DNA of 64,000 nt from Streptomyces sp. XY006 (GTDB taxonomy: Bacteria > Actinomycetota > Actinomycetes > Streptomycetales > Streptomycetaceae): positions 186,001 to 250,000 of the forward strand of contig NZ_NOKT01000010.1 in NCBI RefSeq assembly GCF_002237655.1. Reading direction: 5' to 3'. The translations under genes and the position numbers were made by a program. Positions 54,919 to 63,494 of the stretch are shown one piece after another. The notes beneath the pieces are model-generated. The model ran no database searches. It saw nothing but the letters and a program-made list of their open reading frames with translations, and was not told the origin of the DNA. Every line of letters begins with the position of its first letter. Position 1 is the stretch's first letter.

Positions 54919-56373
54919 ATGGGATCCACTTCCGCCGAGAACCACGGCACCGAGGGTGTCGGCCGCCGTGATCTGATCAAACGATCCGCCGCGCTCGGGC
55001 TGATCTCCGTCCCCACCATGAGCTTCCTCTCCGCCTGCGCGAGCAGCGGCGGCGACGACAGCGGGGACAAGGCCAAGGCCGGCAAGAAGACCGCGAAGAA
55101 CCCGCTCGCCGTGAACGACACGGCCGGCATGGAATTCGTCCTGTTCGACGGTGGTTTCGGCAAGGAGTACGCCGAGGACGCCGTGAAGATCTACGAGAAG
55201 AACTTCCCCAAGGCCTCGGTGAAGTTCTCCGCCACCCAGAAGATCCAGTCCACGCTCCAGCCCCGTTTCAACCAGGGCACCCCGCCGGACCTCATCGACA
55301 ACTCCGGCGCCGAGCAGATGGACATGGGCGTCCTGGTCGGCAAGAACCAGCTCACCGACCTCACCCCGCTGCTGGACGCGCCCTCCTACGACGACCCGGC
55401 CAAGAAGGTCCGCGACACGCTGCGTCCGGGCATCGTGGAGATGGGCCAGTTCGACGGTGAGAAGGTCTGGATCCTGTACTACGCCTACACGGTGTACGGC
55501 GTCTGGTACTCGCAGAAGGCCCTGGACTCGCTCGACGAGCAGTACCCGGAGACCTGGGACCAGATGCTCGCGGTCTGCGCCAAGGCCAAGAAGAAGGGCA
55601 TGGCGGGCTGGACGTACGCGGGCAAGTACCCGTACTACATCCCCTTCTCGCTCTACCCGATGATCGGCAAGGTCGGTGGCCGCGAAGTCCTCGACGCCAT
55701 CGACAACCTGGAGCCGAACGCCTGGAAGCACCCGGCCGTCAAGGCCTGTTTCGAGGCCTACTACGAGCTCTACAAAAAGGGTTACGTCCTCAAGGGCACC
55801 CCGGGCCTGGACCACATCCAGTCGCAGACCGCCTGGGCCGAGGGCAAGGCGCTGTTCATCCCGAACGGCTCCTGGGTGGAGAACGAGTCGGCGAACGTCA
55901 TCCCGAAGGACTTCGACCTCGCTGTCTCCGCGCCCACCGGCCTGGACTCCTCCGACAAGCTGCCCTTCGGCACCATCTGGGCCTCCGGCGGCGAGCCGTT
56001 CATCGTCCCGGCCAAGGCGAAGAACGCCCCCGGCGGCATGGAGCAGCTGCGCATCATGCTCAGTGAGGCGTCCTCGAAGAACTTCACCAGCAAGGTGAAG
56101 TCGCTGACCGCCTACAACGGCGGCACCGACGGCATCCCCCTCACCCCCGGCCTCAAGTCCGGCGTCGCGGCGCTGGAGAAGGCCGGCGAGAACGTGGTGA
56201 ACCCCCGTCTGCAGGACTGGTACGTGCAGTTGCAGAAGGAGAAGATCGGTGTCTCCGGCCTCGGCGAGATGATGGCCGGCCGCCTCACCCCGGCGGAAGC
56301 CATCACGAAGATCCAGGGCTTCGCCGACGAGGCCGCCAAGGACGACTCCATCAAGCACTACAAGCACCAGTAA
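54919..56373 (+). CDS. ngcE: Chitooligosaccharide/GlcNAc ABC transporter, binding lipoprotein NgcE
   Basis: A 484-residue protein. ATG 54919 follows GGCGAGG; TTG 54913 is a weaker alternative. The signal peptide is of the twin-arginine type (GRRDLIKRSAALGLISV) and ends in the lipobox LSAC, so the protein is exported folded and anchored by lipid. The mature domain is a family 1 solute-binding protein (FVLFDGGFGKEYAEDAVKIYEKNFPKA, IPNGSWVENESANVIPKDF). The neighbourhood (ngcFG, rok7B7) and sequence match NgcE, which in S. coelicolor binds N,N'-diacetylchitobiose and in other species GlcNAc. It heads the ngcEFG operon. Confidence 0.9.
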   Translation: MGSTSAENHGTEGVGRRDLIKRSAALGLISVPTMSFLSACASSGGDDSGDKAKAGKKTAKNPLAVNDTAGMEFVLFDGGFGKEYAEDAVKIYEKNFPKASVKFSATQKIQSTLQPRFNQGTPPDLIDNSGAEQMDMGVLVGKNQLTDLTPLLDAPSYDDPAKKVRDTLRPGIVEMGQFDGEKVWILYYAYTVYGVWYSQKALDSLDEQYPETWDQMLAVCAKAKKKGMAGWTYAGKYPYYIPFSLYPMIGKVGGREVLDAIDNLEPNAWKHPAVKACFEAYYELYKKGYVLKGTPGLDHIQSQTAWAEGKALFIPNGSWVENESANVIPKDFDLAVSAPTGLDSSDKLPFGTIWASGGEPFIVPAKAKNAPGGMEQLRIMLSEASSKNFTSKVKSLTAYNGGTDGIPLTPGLKSGVAALEKAGENVVNPRLQDWYVQLQKEKIGVSGLGEMMAGRLTPAEAITKIQGFADEAAKDDSIKHYKHQ

Positions 56374-56415
56374 CGGCACCGGAAACCCAATTTCCGCAAC
56401 GGCACCGGAGTGGCG

Positions 56416-57342
56416 ATGCAGCACGGCAAGTACCGGTTCATCGTGGGCTTCCTCGCGCTGCCCCTGGGACTGTACGCGCTCTTCGTGGTCTGGCCGTTCA
56501 TCCAGTCCATCTATTACTCGTTCACGGACTGGACCGGCCTGAGCCCCGAATTCAAGATGGTCGGTTTCGACAACTACAGCCGGATGCTGGACGACGACAT
56601 CTTCTGGAAGTCGTTGCAGCACAGCCTGCTGTTCGCCCTCCTGCTGCCGGTGGTGACGATCGGCCTCGCGCTGTTCTTCGCCTTCATGATCAACGTGGGC
56701 GGCAGAAAGAGAAGGAACGGCCCGGTCGTCACCGGCGTCCGCGGCTCCTCCTTCTACAAGATCGTCTACTTCTTCCCGCAGGTCCTCTCGATCGCCATCG
56801 TCGCGCTGCTGTTCGCGTTCGCGTACAACCCGGACAGCGGCGCGATCAACTCGGTCCTGCGCGGGATCGGCCTCGACGACGTCCAGCCGCTCTGGCTGGG
56901 CGACCCCGACCTGGCCCTGTGGGCCGTGATGGCGGTCCTCGTCTGGTCCACCGTCGGCTTCTTCGTGGTCCTCTTCTCCGCCGGCATGGCCTCCATCCCG
57001 GGGGAGATGTACGAGGCGGCCCTGCTGGACGGCGCGAGCCGCTTCACCACGTTCTTCCGCATCACCCTGCCCCTGCTGTGGGACACCGTGCAGTCGGGCT
57101 GGGTCTACATGGGCATCCTCGCCCTGGGCGCCGAGTCGTTCGCGGTCGTGCAGATCATGACGACCGGGCCGGGCGGCCCCGACTACTCGACCACCGTCAT
57201 GGTCCTGTACGTGTACCAGAAGGCGTTCCGGGACGGGCAGGCCGCCTACGCCACCACCATCGGTGTCGCCCTGCTCGTCGTCACGCTGGCCTTCGCCGCC
57301 GTGGTGATGCGGCTGGGCCGTCGCGAGCGGCTGGAGTACTGA
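56416..57342 (+). CDS. ngcF: Chitooligosaccharide/GlcNAc ABC permease NgcF
   Basis: A 308-residue membrane protein. ATG 56416 follows CGGAG at five bases; GTG 56410 also reads in frame. It is a MalF-type permease with about six helices and the EAA loop EMYEAALLDGASRFTTFFRITLPLL. The 42-base gap after ngcE contains a small hairpin CGGAAA-CCCAA-TTTCCG and a direct repeat of CGGCACCGGA. No ATPase gene is present; as in related Streptomyces importers, the shared ATPase MsiK encoded elsewhere probably drives it. Confidence 0.9.
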   Translation: MQHGKYRFIVGFLALPLGLYALFVVWPFIQSIYYSFTDWTGLSPEFKMVGFDNYSRMLDDDIFWKSLQHSLLFALLLPVVTIGLALFFAFMINVGGRKRRNGPVVTGVRGSSFYKIVYFFPQVLSIAIVALLFAFAYNPDSGAINSVLRGIGLDDVQPLWLGDPDLALWAVMAVLVWSTVGFFVVLFSAGMASIPGEMYEAALLDGASRFTTFFRITLPLLWDTVQSGWVYMGILALGAESFAVVQIMTTGPGGPDYSTTVMVLYVYQKAFRDGQAAYATTIGVALLVVTLAFAAVVMRLGRRERLEY

Positions 57343-58265
57343 TGAAGACGACCGAAACCCCCGCTCCGCTCCCGGCCGAGTCCGGTGCCGTCCTCACCAA
57401 GGAGGACCTGCCGCCGGCCGTACCGCCCAAGGAGAAGAAAGAGGGCACGGTCCTCAACGTCTTCTCCCACGGCGTCCTGGTCATCTGGGCGATCATGGTC
57501 GTCATGCCGCTGCTCTGGGCGGTCATGACGTCCTTCAAGGACGACCGCTCCATCTTCAGCTCGCCCTGGTCCCTGCCGGACTCGCTGCACTTCGACAACT
57601 GGTCGCGGGCGTGGACCCAGGCCAACATGAGCGACTACTTCCTCAACACGGTCCTGGTGGTCGGCGGTTCGCTCATCGGCACGCTCGTCCTGGGCTCGAT
57701 GGCGGCCTACGTCCTGGCCCGCTTCGACTTCCCGGGCAACCGCTTCATCTACTACCTGTTCATCGGCGGCATGAGCTTCCCGATCATGCTGGCCCTGGTC
57801 CCGCTGTTCTACGTCGTGAACAACATGGGGCTGCTGAACACCATCCACGGCCTGATCCTGGTCTACATCGCCTACTCGCTGCCGTTCACGGTGTTCTTCC
57901 TGACGGCGTTCTTCCGCACGCTGCCGACCTCGATCGCCGAGGCGGCGTTCGTCGACGGCGCCTCGCACAGCCGTACGTTCTTCCAGATCATGCTGCCCAT
58001 GGCCAAGCCGGGGCTGATCAGCGTGGGCATCTTCAACTTCCTGGGCCAGTGGAACCAGTACATGCTGCCCACGGTCCTGAACACCGACCCCGACAAGCGC
58101 GTCCTCACGCAGGGCCTGGTGCAGCTGGCGGTGAGCCAGGGCTACAAGGGCGACTGGTCGGGCCTGTTCGCCGGCCTGGTGATGGCGATGCTGCCGGTCC
58201 TGGCCGCGTACATCATCTTCCAGCGCCAGGTGGTGCAGGGGCTCACCGCGGGGGCGCTGAAGTAA
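57342..58265 (+). CDS. ngcG: Chitooligosaccharide/GlcNAc ABC permease NgcG
   Basis: A 307-residue MalG-type permease, ATG 57342, one base overlapping the ngcF stop (TGATG). A hydrophilic N terminus of about 40 residues precedes six helices; the EAA loop is LPTSIAEAAFVDGASHSRTFFQIMLPMAKPG. It forms the channel with NgcF. It ends the operon just before a pair of strong hairpins. Confidence 0.9.
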   Translation: MKTTETPAPLPAESGAVLTKEDLPPAVPPKEKKEGTVLNVFSHGVLVIWAIMVVMPLLWAVMTSFKDDRSIFSSPWSLPDSLHFDNWSRAWTQANMSDYFLNTVLVVGGSLIGTLVLGSMAAYVLARFDFPGNRFIYYLFIGGMSFPIMLALVPLFYVVNNMGLLNTIHGLILVYIAYSLPFTVFFLTAFFRTLPTSIAEAAFVDGASHSRTFFQIMLPMAKPGLISVGIFNFLGQWNQYMLPTVLNTDPDKRVLTQGLVQLAVSQGYKGDWSGLFAGLVMAMLPVLAAYIIFQRQVVQGLTAGALK

Positions 58266-58289
58266 CCCGGGGCCGCCCGAGGCCGAGCC

Positions 58290-58354
58290 CGGGTGGGTGC
58301 GCAACTCGGCGCGACGAGGTGCCGCTGCGCCCACCCGTGCCGCCCCGGCGGCAC
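58290..58354 (+). terminator. Hairpin-rich terminator / possible repeat element after ngcG
   Basis: CGGGTGGGTGCGCA (58290-58303) pairs with TGCGCCCACCCG (58326-58337) with one or two bulges, and GTGCCGCC (58337-58344) pairs with GGCGGCAC (58347-58354) around two bases. The rest of the gap up to 58589 has no gene. It resembles the repetitive intergenic hairpins scattered in Streptomyces chromosomes, which I could not verify. Confidence 0.65.
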
Positions 58355-58589
58355 GCATGCCCGCAGCTGAGCCCACCCTGAGCAGGCTAAACGCGCACCC
58401 CCGGGCACCCGCGCACGCCGTCGCAGGCAGAAAGCGCGTACCCGCACATAGCGCTCCGCGACGGACCGCGCACACCCCGGAATCAGTTCAACCTCTTGAC
58501 GGGAGGCAACCCGAACGGCTCAGCTTAGAGTTCACTAGTTGGACATAGACGGGGCCTCACCGATGCGGCCCCGTGCGCAGGAGGTCGTC

Positions 58590-59801
58590 GTGGAGACTCC
58601 GGGGTCGCAGTCGTCGCTGCACCGAGCCAACCTGGAGCGGGTCGTACGAGCCGTGCGCCTGGCGGGCTCCCTCACCCAGGCAGAGATCGCGCGGACGACG
58701 GGCCTGTCCGCGGCGACGGTCTCCAACATCGTCCGGGAGTTGAAGGACGGCGGCACGGTCGAGGTCACCCCGACCTCCGCCGGCGGCCGCCGTGCCCGCA
58801 GCGTGTCGCTCAGCGGCGACGCCGGCATCGTCATCGGCGTGGACTTCGGCCACACCCACCTCCGCGTCGCCATCGGCAACCTCGCCCACCAGGTCCTCGC
58901 CGAGGAGTCCGAGCCCCTCGACGTCGACGCCTCGTCGACCCAGGGCTTCGACCGCGCGGAACAGCTGGTCACCCGCCTGGTCGAAGCCACCGGCGTCGAC
59001 CGCTCCAAGATCGCCGGCGTCGGCCTCGGCGTCCCCGGCCCCATCGACGTCGAGTCCGGCACCCTCGGCTCCACCGCCATCCTCCCGGGCTGGACCGGCA
59101 CCAAACCCGCGGAGGAGCTCCGCGACCGCCTCGGCGTCCCCGTGCACGTCGACAACGACGCCAACCTCGGCGCCCTCGGCGAGATGGTCTGGGGCAGCGG
59201 CAGGGGCGTCCGCGACCTGGCGTACATCAAGGTCGCCAGCGGTGTCGGCGCCGGCCTCGTGATCAGCGGAAAGATCTACCGAGGCCCCGGCGGCACCGCT
59301 GGAGAAATAGGACATATTACACTCGATGAATCCGGCCCGGTCTGCCGCTGCGGCAACCGCGGCTGCCTGGAGACCTTCGCGGCGGCGCGCTACGTGCTCC
59401 CGCTCCTCCAGTCCAGCCACGGCACCGATCTGACCATGGAAGGCGTCGTGCGGCTGGCACGGGACGGAGACCCGGGCTGCCGTCGGGTGATCGCCGACGT
59501 CGGCCGCCACATCGGCAGTGGAGTGGCCAATCTCTGCAATCTGCTGAACCCGAGCCGAGTGGTCCTCGGCGGTGATCTCGCCGAGGCCGGTGAGCTGGTG
59601 CTCGGGCCGATCCGGGAGTCCGTCGGCCGCTATGCCATCCCCAGTGCGGCGCGCCAGCTGTCCGTGCTCCCCGGGGCTCTCGGCGGCCGTGCGGAGGTGC
59701 TCGGAGCGCTCGCTCTCGCCCTCAGCGAGATGGGCGATTCGACCCTTTTGGACGGCACTGCCGCGGGCCCGCTCAAGGCGGCCACCCCTGCCTTCACTTA
59801 G
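58590..59801 (+). CDS. rok7B7: ROK-family regulator Rok7B7
   Basis: A 403-residue protein. GTG 58590 is chosen for AGGAGG five bases upstream; ATG 58563 and TTG 58539 lie in frame before it. Residues about 15-70 are a winged HTH (GSLTQAEIARTTGLSAATVSNIVREL). The rest is a ROK sugar-kinase-like fold: GVDFGHTHLRVAI, GVGLGVPGPID, VDNDANLGALGE and the zinc site CRCGNRGCLE. In S. coelicolor this gene, between ngcEFG and xylFGH, controls xylose uptake, carbon catabolite responses and antibiotic production. Its position here is the same. TTAGAGTTCACTAGTT upstream (58525-58540) is a possible control region. Confidence 0.92.
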   Translation: METPGSQSSLHRANLERVVRAVRLAGSLTQAEIARTTGLSAATVSNIVRELKDGGTVEVTPTSAGGRRARSVSLSGDAGIVIGVDFGHTHLRVAIGNLAHQVLAEESEPLDVDASSTQGFDRAEQLVTRLVEATGVDRSKIAGVGLGVPGPIDVESGTLGSTAILPGWTGTKPAEELRDRLGVPVHVDNDANLGALGEMVWGSGRGVRDLAYIKVASGVGAGLVISGKIYRGPGGTAGEIGHITLDESGPVCRCGNRGCLETFAAARYVLPLLQSSHGTDLTMEGVVRLARDGDPGCRRVIADVGRHIGSGVANLCNLLNPSRVVLGGDLAEAGELVLGPIRESVGRYAIPSAARQLSVLPGALGGRAEVLGALALALSEMGDSTLLDGTAAGPLKAATPAFT

Positions 59802-59843
59802 AGAACGGATGGCACCGTTGCCATCTCGTTAAGGATTTACTTC

Positions 59844-59895
59844 TTGACGTCGCACGTGTGGCCGAGTTGACTTCCAGCCACCTCGGCCGCAGTGT
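59844..59895 (+). promoter_or_regulatory. Putative xylF promoter
   Basis: TTGACT (59867-59872) with a 17-base spacer and CAGTGT (59890-59895) is the best-placed pair. A second TTGACG (59844-59849) lies upstream. The -10 is weak, so this is tentative. Confidence 0.35.
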
Positions 59896-59922
59896 CGCGG
59901 CCTCGTCAGGGAGGTTTTTGAA

Positions 59923-61038
59923 GTGAACACGCGTATGCGTCGCGCCGCCGTTGCTGTGGCCGCTGGTGTGATGGCTGTTTCGCTTGCTGCCTGTGGCAGC
60001 GCCAAGGAGTCCGGCGACAACGCCGACTCCACCGGGGGTTCCGCCAAGAAGGGCGACGACATCAAGGTCGGTCTGCTCCTTCCCGAGAACGCGACCGCCC
60101 GTTACGAGAAGTTCGACCGGCCGCTCATCGAGAAGAAGGTCAAGGAACTCACCAACGGCAAGGGCGAGGTCGTCTACGCCAACGCCAAGCAGGACGCCAG
60201 CACGCAGAACCAGCAGGTCGACACGATGGTGACCAACAAGGTCGACGTGCTGATCGTGGACGCGGTGGACTCCAAGGCCATCGCCGGCTCGGTGAAGAAG
60301 GCCAAGGACGCGGGCATCCCCGTCGTCGCCTACGACCGCCTGGCCGAGGGCCCGATCGACGCCTACACCTCGTTCGACAACGAGACCGTCGGCAAGACCC
60401 AGGGCGAGGCCCTGCTGAAGGCGCTGGGCGACAAGGCCAAGGACGGCCAGATCGTCATGATGAACGGGTCCTCCACCGACCCGAACGCCGCCCAGTTCAA
60501 GAAGGGCGCGCACTCCGTGCTCGACGGCAAGGTGAAGATCGGCCGCGAGTACGACACCAAGGAGTGGAAGCCGGAGAACGCCAACGCCAACATGGAGGGC
60601 GCCATCTCCGCCCTCGGCAAGGACAAGATCGTCGGCGTCTACTCCGCCAACGACGGCATGGCGGGCGGCATCATCACCGCCCTGAAGGCCGCCGGCATCG
60701 CCGACATCCCGGTCACCGGCCAGGACGCCGAGCTCGCGGGCGTGCAGCGCATCGTCACCGGTGAGCAGTACATGAGCGTCTACAAGCCCTACCCGCAGGA
60801 GGCTGACGTCGCGGCCGAGATGGCCGTCGCCCTCGCCCAGGGCAAGTCGCTCGACTCGATCGCCAAGGACAAGGTCGACAGCCCGACCACCAAGGCCATC
60901 CCGTCGGTCCTCGTCCCGGTCGTCTCGCTGACCAAGGACAACATCAAGGACACCGTCATCAAGGACGGCATCTACACCGTGAACGAGATCTGCGCGGGCA
61001 AGTTCAAGGCCGCCTGCGACAAGGCCGGTCTCAACTAA
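59923..61038 (+). CDS. xylF: Xylose ABC transporter binding lipoprotein XylF
   Basis: A 371-residue protein from GTG 59923 with GGGAGG upstream. The signal peptide ends in the lipobox LAAC. The mature fold is a periplasmic-binding-protein I type: VGLLLPENATARYEKFDRPL, VAYDRLAEGPIDAYTSFDN, VMMNGSSTDPNAAQF and IPVTGQDAELAGV. It follows rok7B7, as in S. coelicolor where the operon imports xylose. It is a paralogue of the binding protein at 45863. Two strong hairpins follow it, which probably raise its level over the transporter genes. Confidence 0.92.
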   Translation: MNTRMRRAAVAVAAGVMAVSLAACGSAKESGDNADSTGGSAKKGDDIKVGLLLPENATARYEKFDRPLIEKKVKELTNGKGEVVYANAKQDASTQNQQVDTMVTNKVDVLIVDAVDSKAIAGSVKKAKDAGIPVVAYDRLAEGPIDAYTSFDNETVGKTQGEALLKALGDKAKDGQIVMMNGSSTDPNAAQFKKGAHSVLDGKVKIGREYDTKEWKPENANANMEGAISALGKDKIVGVYSANDGMAGGIITALKAAGIADIPVTGQDAELAGVQRIVTGEQYMSVYKPYPQEADVAAEMAVALAQGKSLDSIAKDKVDSPTTKAIPSVLVPVVSLTKDNIKDTVIKDGIYTVNEICAGKFKAACDKAGLN

Positions 61039-61061
61039 GCAGCCCTCAGGTCCCGCCGGGG

Positions 61062-61087
61062 CACGGGAGTCCGCCCGGACTCCCGTG
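61062..61087 (+). terminator. Hairpin between xylF and xylG
   Basis: CACGGGAGTCCG pairs with CGGACTCCCGTG (twelve pairs, two-base loop), 23 bases after the xylF stop. It may stop part of the transcripts or protect the xylF mRNA 3' end. Confidence 0.75.
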
Positions 61088-61119
61088 AATCCCGGTCCCG
61101 GACCGGCTGCCCCGAGTTC

Positions 61120-61168
61120 CTCCGGCGCCCCGCCACACCAGCCCCGCAAGCTCCGCGGGGCGCCGGAG
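61120..61168 (+). terminator. Second hairpin before xylG
   Basis: CTCCGGCGCCCCGC (61120-61133) pairs perfectly with GCGGGGCGCCGGAG (61155-61168), fourteen pairs with a 21-base loop. With the hairpin at 61062 it forms a tandem structure between binding-protein and ATPase genes. Confidence 0.75.
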
Positions 61169-61233
61169 TGATCACTCCTCCCACACTTCTGCACAACCTC
61201 CCGCCGGGTCAGGCGGCGAAGGAGATGGTTCAC

Positions 61234-62016
61234 GTGTCCGCTACGCCCGTGCTGGCGTTGCGCGGGGTCTCCAAGCGGTTCGGTGCCGTACAGGCGCTCA
61301 CCGACGTAGAGCTTGAGGTCCACGCCGGTGAGGTGGTCGCCCTGGTCGGCGACAACGGCGCCGGAAAGTCCACGCTGGTCAAGACGATCGCCGGCGTGCA
61401 CCCCATCGATGAGGGCGTCATCGAATGGGACGGCAGGTCCGTCCAGATCAACAAGCCGCACGACGCCCAGAACCTCGGCATCGCGACCGTCTACCAGGAC
61501 CTCGCGCTGTGCGACAACATCGACGTCGTCGGCAACCTCTACCTGGGCAGGGAGCTGCGCACGCGCGGCATCCTGGACGAGGTGGAGATGGAGCGCCGCT
61601 CCCGCGAGCTCCTCGACACGCTGTCGATCCGCATCCCCAGCGTGCGCATCCCGATCGCCTCGCTCTCCGGCGGCCAGCGCCAGACCGTGGCCATCGCCCG
61701 GTCGATGCTCGGAGAGCCCAAGCTGGTCATCCTCGACGAGCCCACCGCGGCGCTCGGCGTGGAGCAGACCGCGCAGGTCCTCGACCTGGTCGAGCGGCTG
61801 CGTGAGCGCGGCCACGCCGTGATCCTCATCAGCCACAACATGGCCGACGTCAAGGCCGTGGCGGACAAGGTCGCCGTGCTGCGCCTCGGGCGCAACAACG
61901 GCGTCTTCGAGGTCAAGTCGACCTCGCAGGAAGAGATCATCTCCGCCATCACCGGCGCCACCGACAACGCCGTGACCCGCCGTGCGGCGCGCACGAACGG
62001 GGAGGTTTCCAAGTGA
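61234..62016 (+). CDS. xylG: Xylose ABC transporter ATPase XylG, single domain
   Basis: A 260-residue protein. GTG 61234 is chosen because AAGGAG lies nine bases before it; ATG 61225 is too close to that site, and GTG 61168 lies in the hairpin. Its length then equals the 259-residue paralogue. Walker A is GDNGAGKST, the signature LSGGQRQTV, and Walker B LVILDEPTAALG. One ATPase domain only. It overlaps xylH by four bases. Confidence 0.92.
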   Translation: MSATPVLALRGVSKRFGAVQALTDVELEVHAGEVVALVGDNGAGKSTLVKTIAGVHPIDEGVIEWDGRSVQINKPHDAQNLGIATVYQDLALCDNIDVVGNLYLGRELRTRGILDEVEMERRSRELLDTLSIRIPSVRIPIASLSGGQRQTVAIARSMLGEPKLVILDEPTAALGVEQTAQVLDLVERLRERGHAVILISHNMADVKAVADKVAVLRLGRNNGVFEVKSTSQEEIISAITGATDNAVTRRAARTNGEVSK

Positions 62017-63305
62017 GCATCGACAAGACCTCCGCGGCTCCGGAAGACCACGTCGTGGAGAACCCCGAGGCGGCCAAGGCCGCCGTGACGGTCGTCGACC
62101 CCCGGCTGCTCGTGCGCGAGCAGGGCCTGGCCGGCTACGTCACCGAGTTCAAGCGGAAGATGAAGTCCGGTGACCTGGGCTCCATCCCGGTCGTCATCGG
62201 CCTGGCGATCATCTGGCTCATCTTCACGAGCCTGAACTCCAACTTCCTCACCGCGGGCAACCTCTCCGACATGTCCGTCGCCATGGTGGGCACGGGCATG
62301 ATCGCCGTCGGTATCGTGTTCGTGCTGCTGCTCGGCGAGATCGACCTGTCGGTCGGTTCGGTGTCCGGTGTCGCCGGTGCGACCTTCGCGGTGCTGAACG
62401 TCACCAACGGCATGAACGAGTGGCTCGCCTTCGTGCTGGCCATCCTCACCGGCACGGTCGCCGGTGTGCTGCACGGCTTCTTCTTCGCGAAGATCGGCGT
62501 CCCCGCCTTCGCCGTCACCCTGGCCGGTCTGCTGTTCTGGAACGGCTTCATGCTCCAGATCCTGGGCGACAACGGCACGATCAACCTCGACCCGGACGGG
62601 GTCGTGGCCCAGCTGACCAGCTACTACTTCTCCGACGTGGCCGCGGCGTACGCCCTGGCCGCGGTGGTGACCGCCGGGTACTTCCTCAGCTCCTTCTACG
62701 GCAACCGCCGCCGCGAGGCCGCGGGCGTGCCGTCCCGGCCGCTGAGCGAGACCATCGTGCGCACGGTGCTGCTGGCCGTCCTCGCCTTCGCCGTCGCCAT
62801 CGTCTTCAACCAGTACAAGGGCCTGCCCCTGGCCGTGGTGATCTTCATCGCGGTGCTGCTGGTGACGGACTTCGTGCTGCGGCGCACGGCGTACGGCCGC
62901 AAGGTGTTCGCACTCGGCGGCAGCGTCGAGGCCTCGCGCCGCGCCGGCATCAACGTGGAGGCGGTCCGGATCTCGGTCTTCGCGATCTCCGGCACCTTCG
63001 CCGCGGTGGGCGGTCTGTTCATCGCCTCGAAGATCGCGGCGGCCAACCAGGGCGCCGGCGGCGGTGACCTGCTGATGAACGCGATCGCCGCGGCGGTGAT
63101 CGGTGGCACGTCCCTCTTCGGTGGCCGTGGCCGCACGTGGAACGCCCTGCTGGGTGTGCTGGTGATCGTCTCGATCCAGTACGGCCTCGCCCTGGAGGGC
63201 ATCGCCTCCCCGGTGCAGTACATGATCACCGGTGGCGTGCTGCTCGCCACGGTCGTCATCGACGCCGTGACGCGCAAGACGCAGAAGACGGCGGGTCGCG
63301 CGTAA
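62013..63305 (+). CDS. xylH: Xylose ABC transporter permease XylH
   Basis: A 430-residue membrane protein, GTG 62013, overlapping the xylG stop by four bases. A hydrophilic N terminus of about 55 residues precedes roughly ten helices. GIVFVLLLGEIDLSVGSVSGVAG and MNAIAAAVIGGTSLFGG are family signatures. It is followed by a strong terminator, so it ends the operon. Confidence 0.92.
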   Translation: MSIDKTSAAPEDHVVENPEAAKAAVTVVDPRLLVREQGLAGYVTEFKRKMKSGDLGSIPVVIGLAIIWLIFTSLNSNFLTAGNLSDMSVAMVGTGMIAVGIVFVLLLGEIDLSVGSVSGVAGATFAVLNVTNGMNEWLAFVLAILTGTVAGVLHGFFFAKIGVPAFAVTLAGLLFWNGFMLQILGDNGTINLDPDGVVAQLTSYYFSDVAAAYALAAVVTAGYFLSSFYGNRRREAAGVPSRPLSETIVRTVLLAVLAFAVAIVFNQYKGLPLAVVIFIAVLLVTDFVLRRTAYGRKVFALGGSVEASRRAGINVEAVRISVFAISGTFAAVGGLFIASKIAAANQGAGGGDLLMNAIAAAVIGGTSLFGGRGRTWNALLGVLVIVSIQYGLALEGIASPVQYMITGGVLLATVVIDAVTRKTQKTAGRA

Positions 63306-63319
63306 CGCGCGGGACCCTC

Positions 63320-63353
63320 ACTGTGCCCGGCACCGGCAGGTGCCGGGCACAGT
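63320..63353 (+). terminator. Terminator after xylH
   Basis: Fifteen perfect pairs (ACTGTGCCCGGCACC with GGTGCCGGGCACAGT) around the loop GGCA, 14 bases after the stop codon. No U-tract. It isolates xylFGH from dxs. Confidence 0.88.
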
Positions 63354-63494
63354 CGTGTCGTAGGCGCGGCCCAAGGTGGGTACAGCCGAATGCGTGACGT
63401 ATGACGCACGGCCTCGGCGCAGTCCTCCAGGGCGGAACATTAGACTCGACACGCCCGGCAACAGCTCGATCAGCTCTACTGCAAGGAGGCACGG

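Noticed and set aside
58496..58531. TTGACG and TAGAGT before rok7B7 as a promoter
   Set aside because: The spacer is 24 bases, too long for a standard sigma-70-type promoter.
63435..63465. GGAAC before dxs as a sigma-R-type promoter
   Set aside because: No GTT occurs at the required distance.
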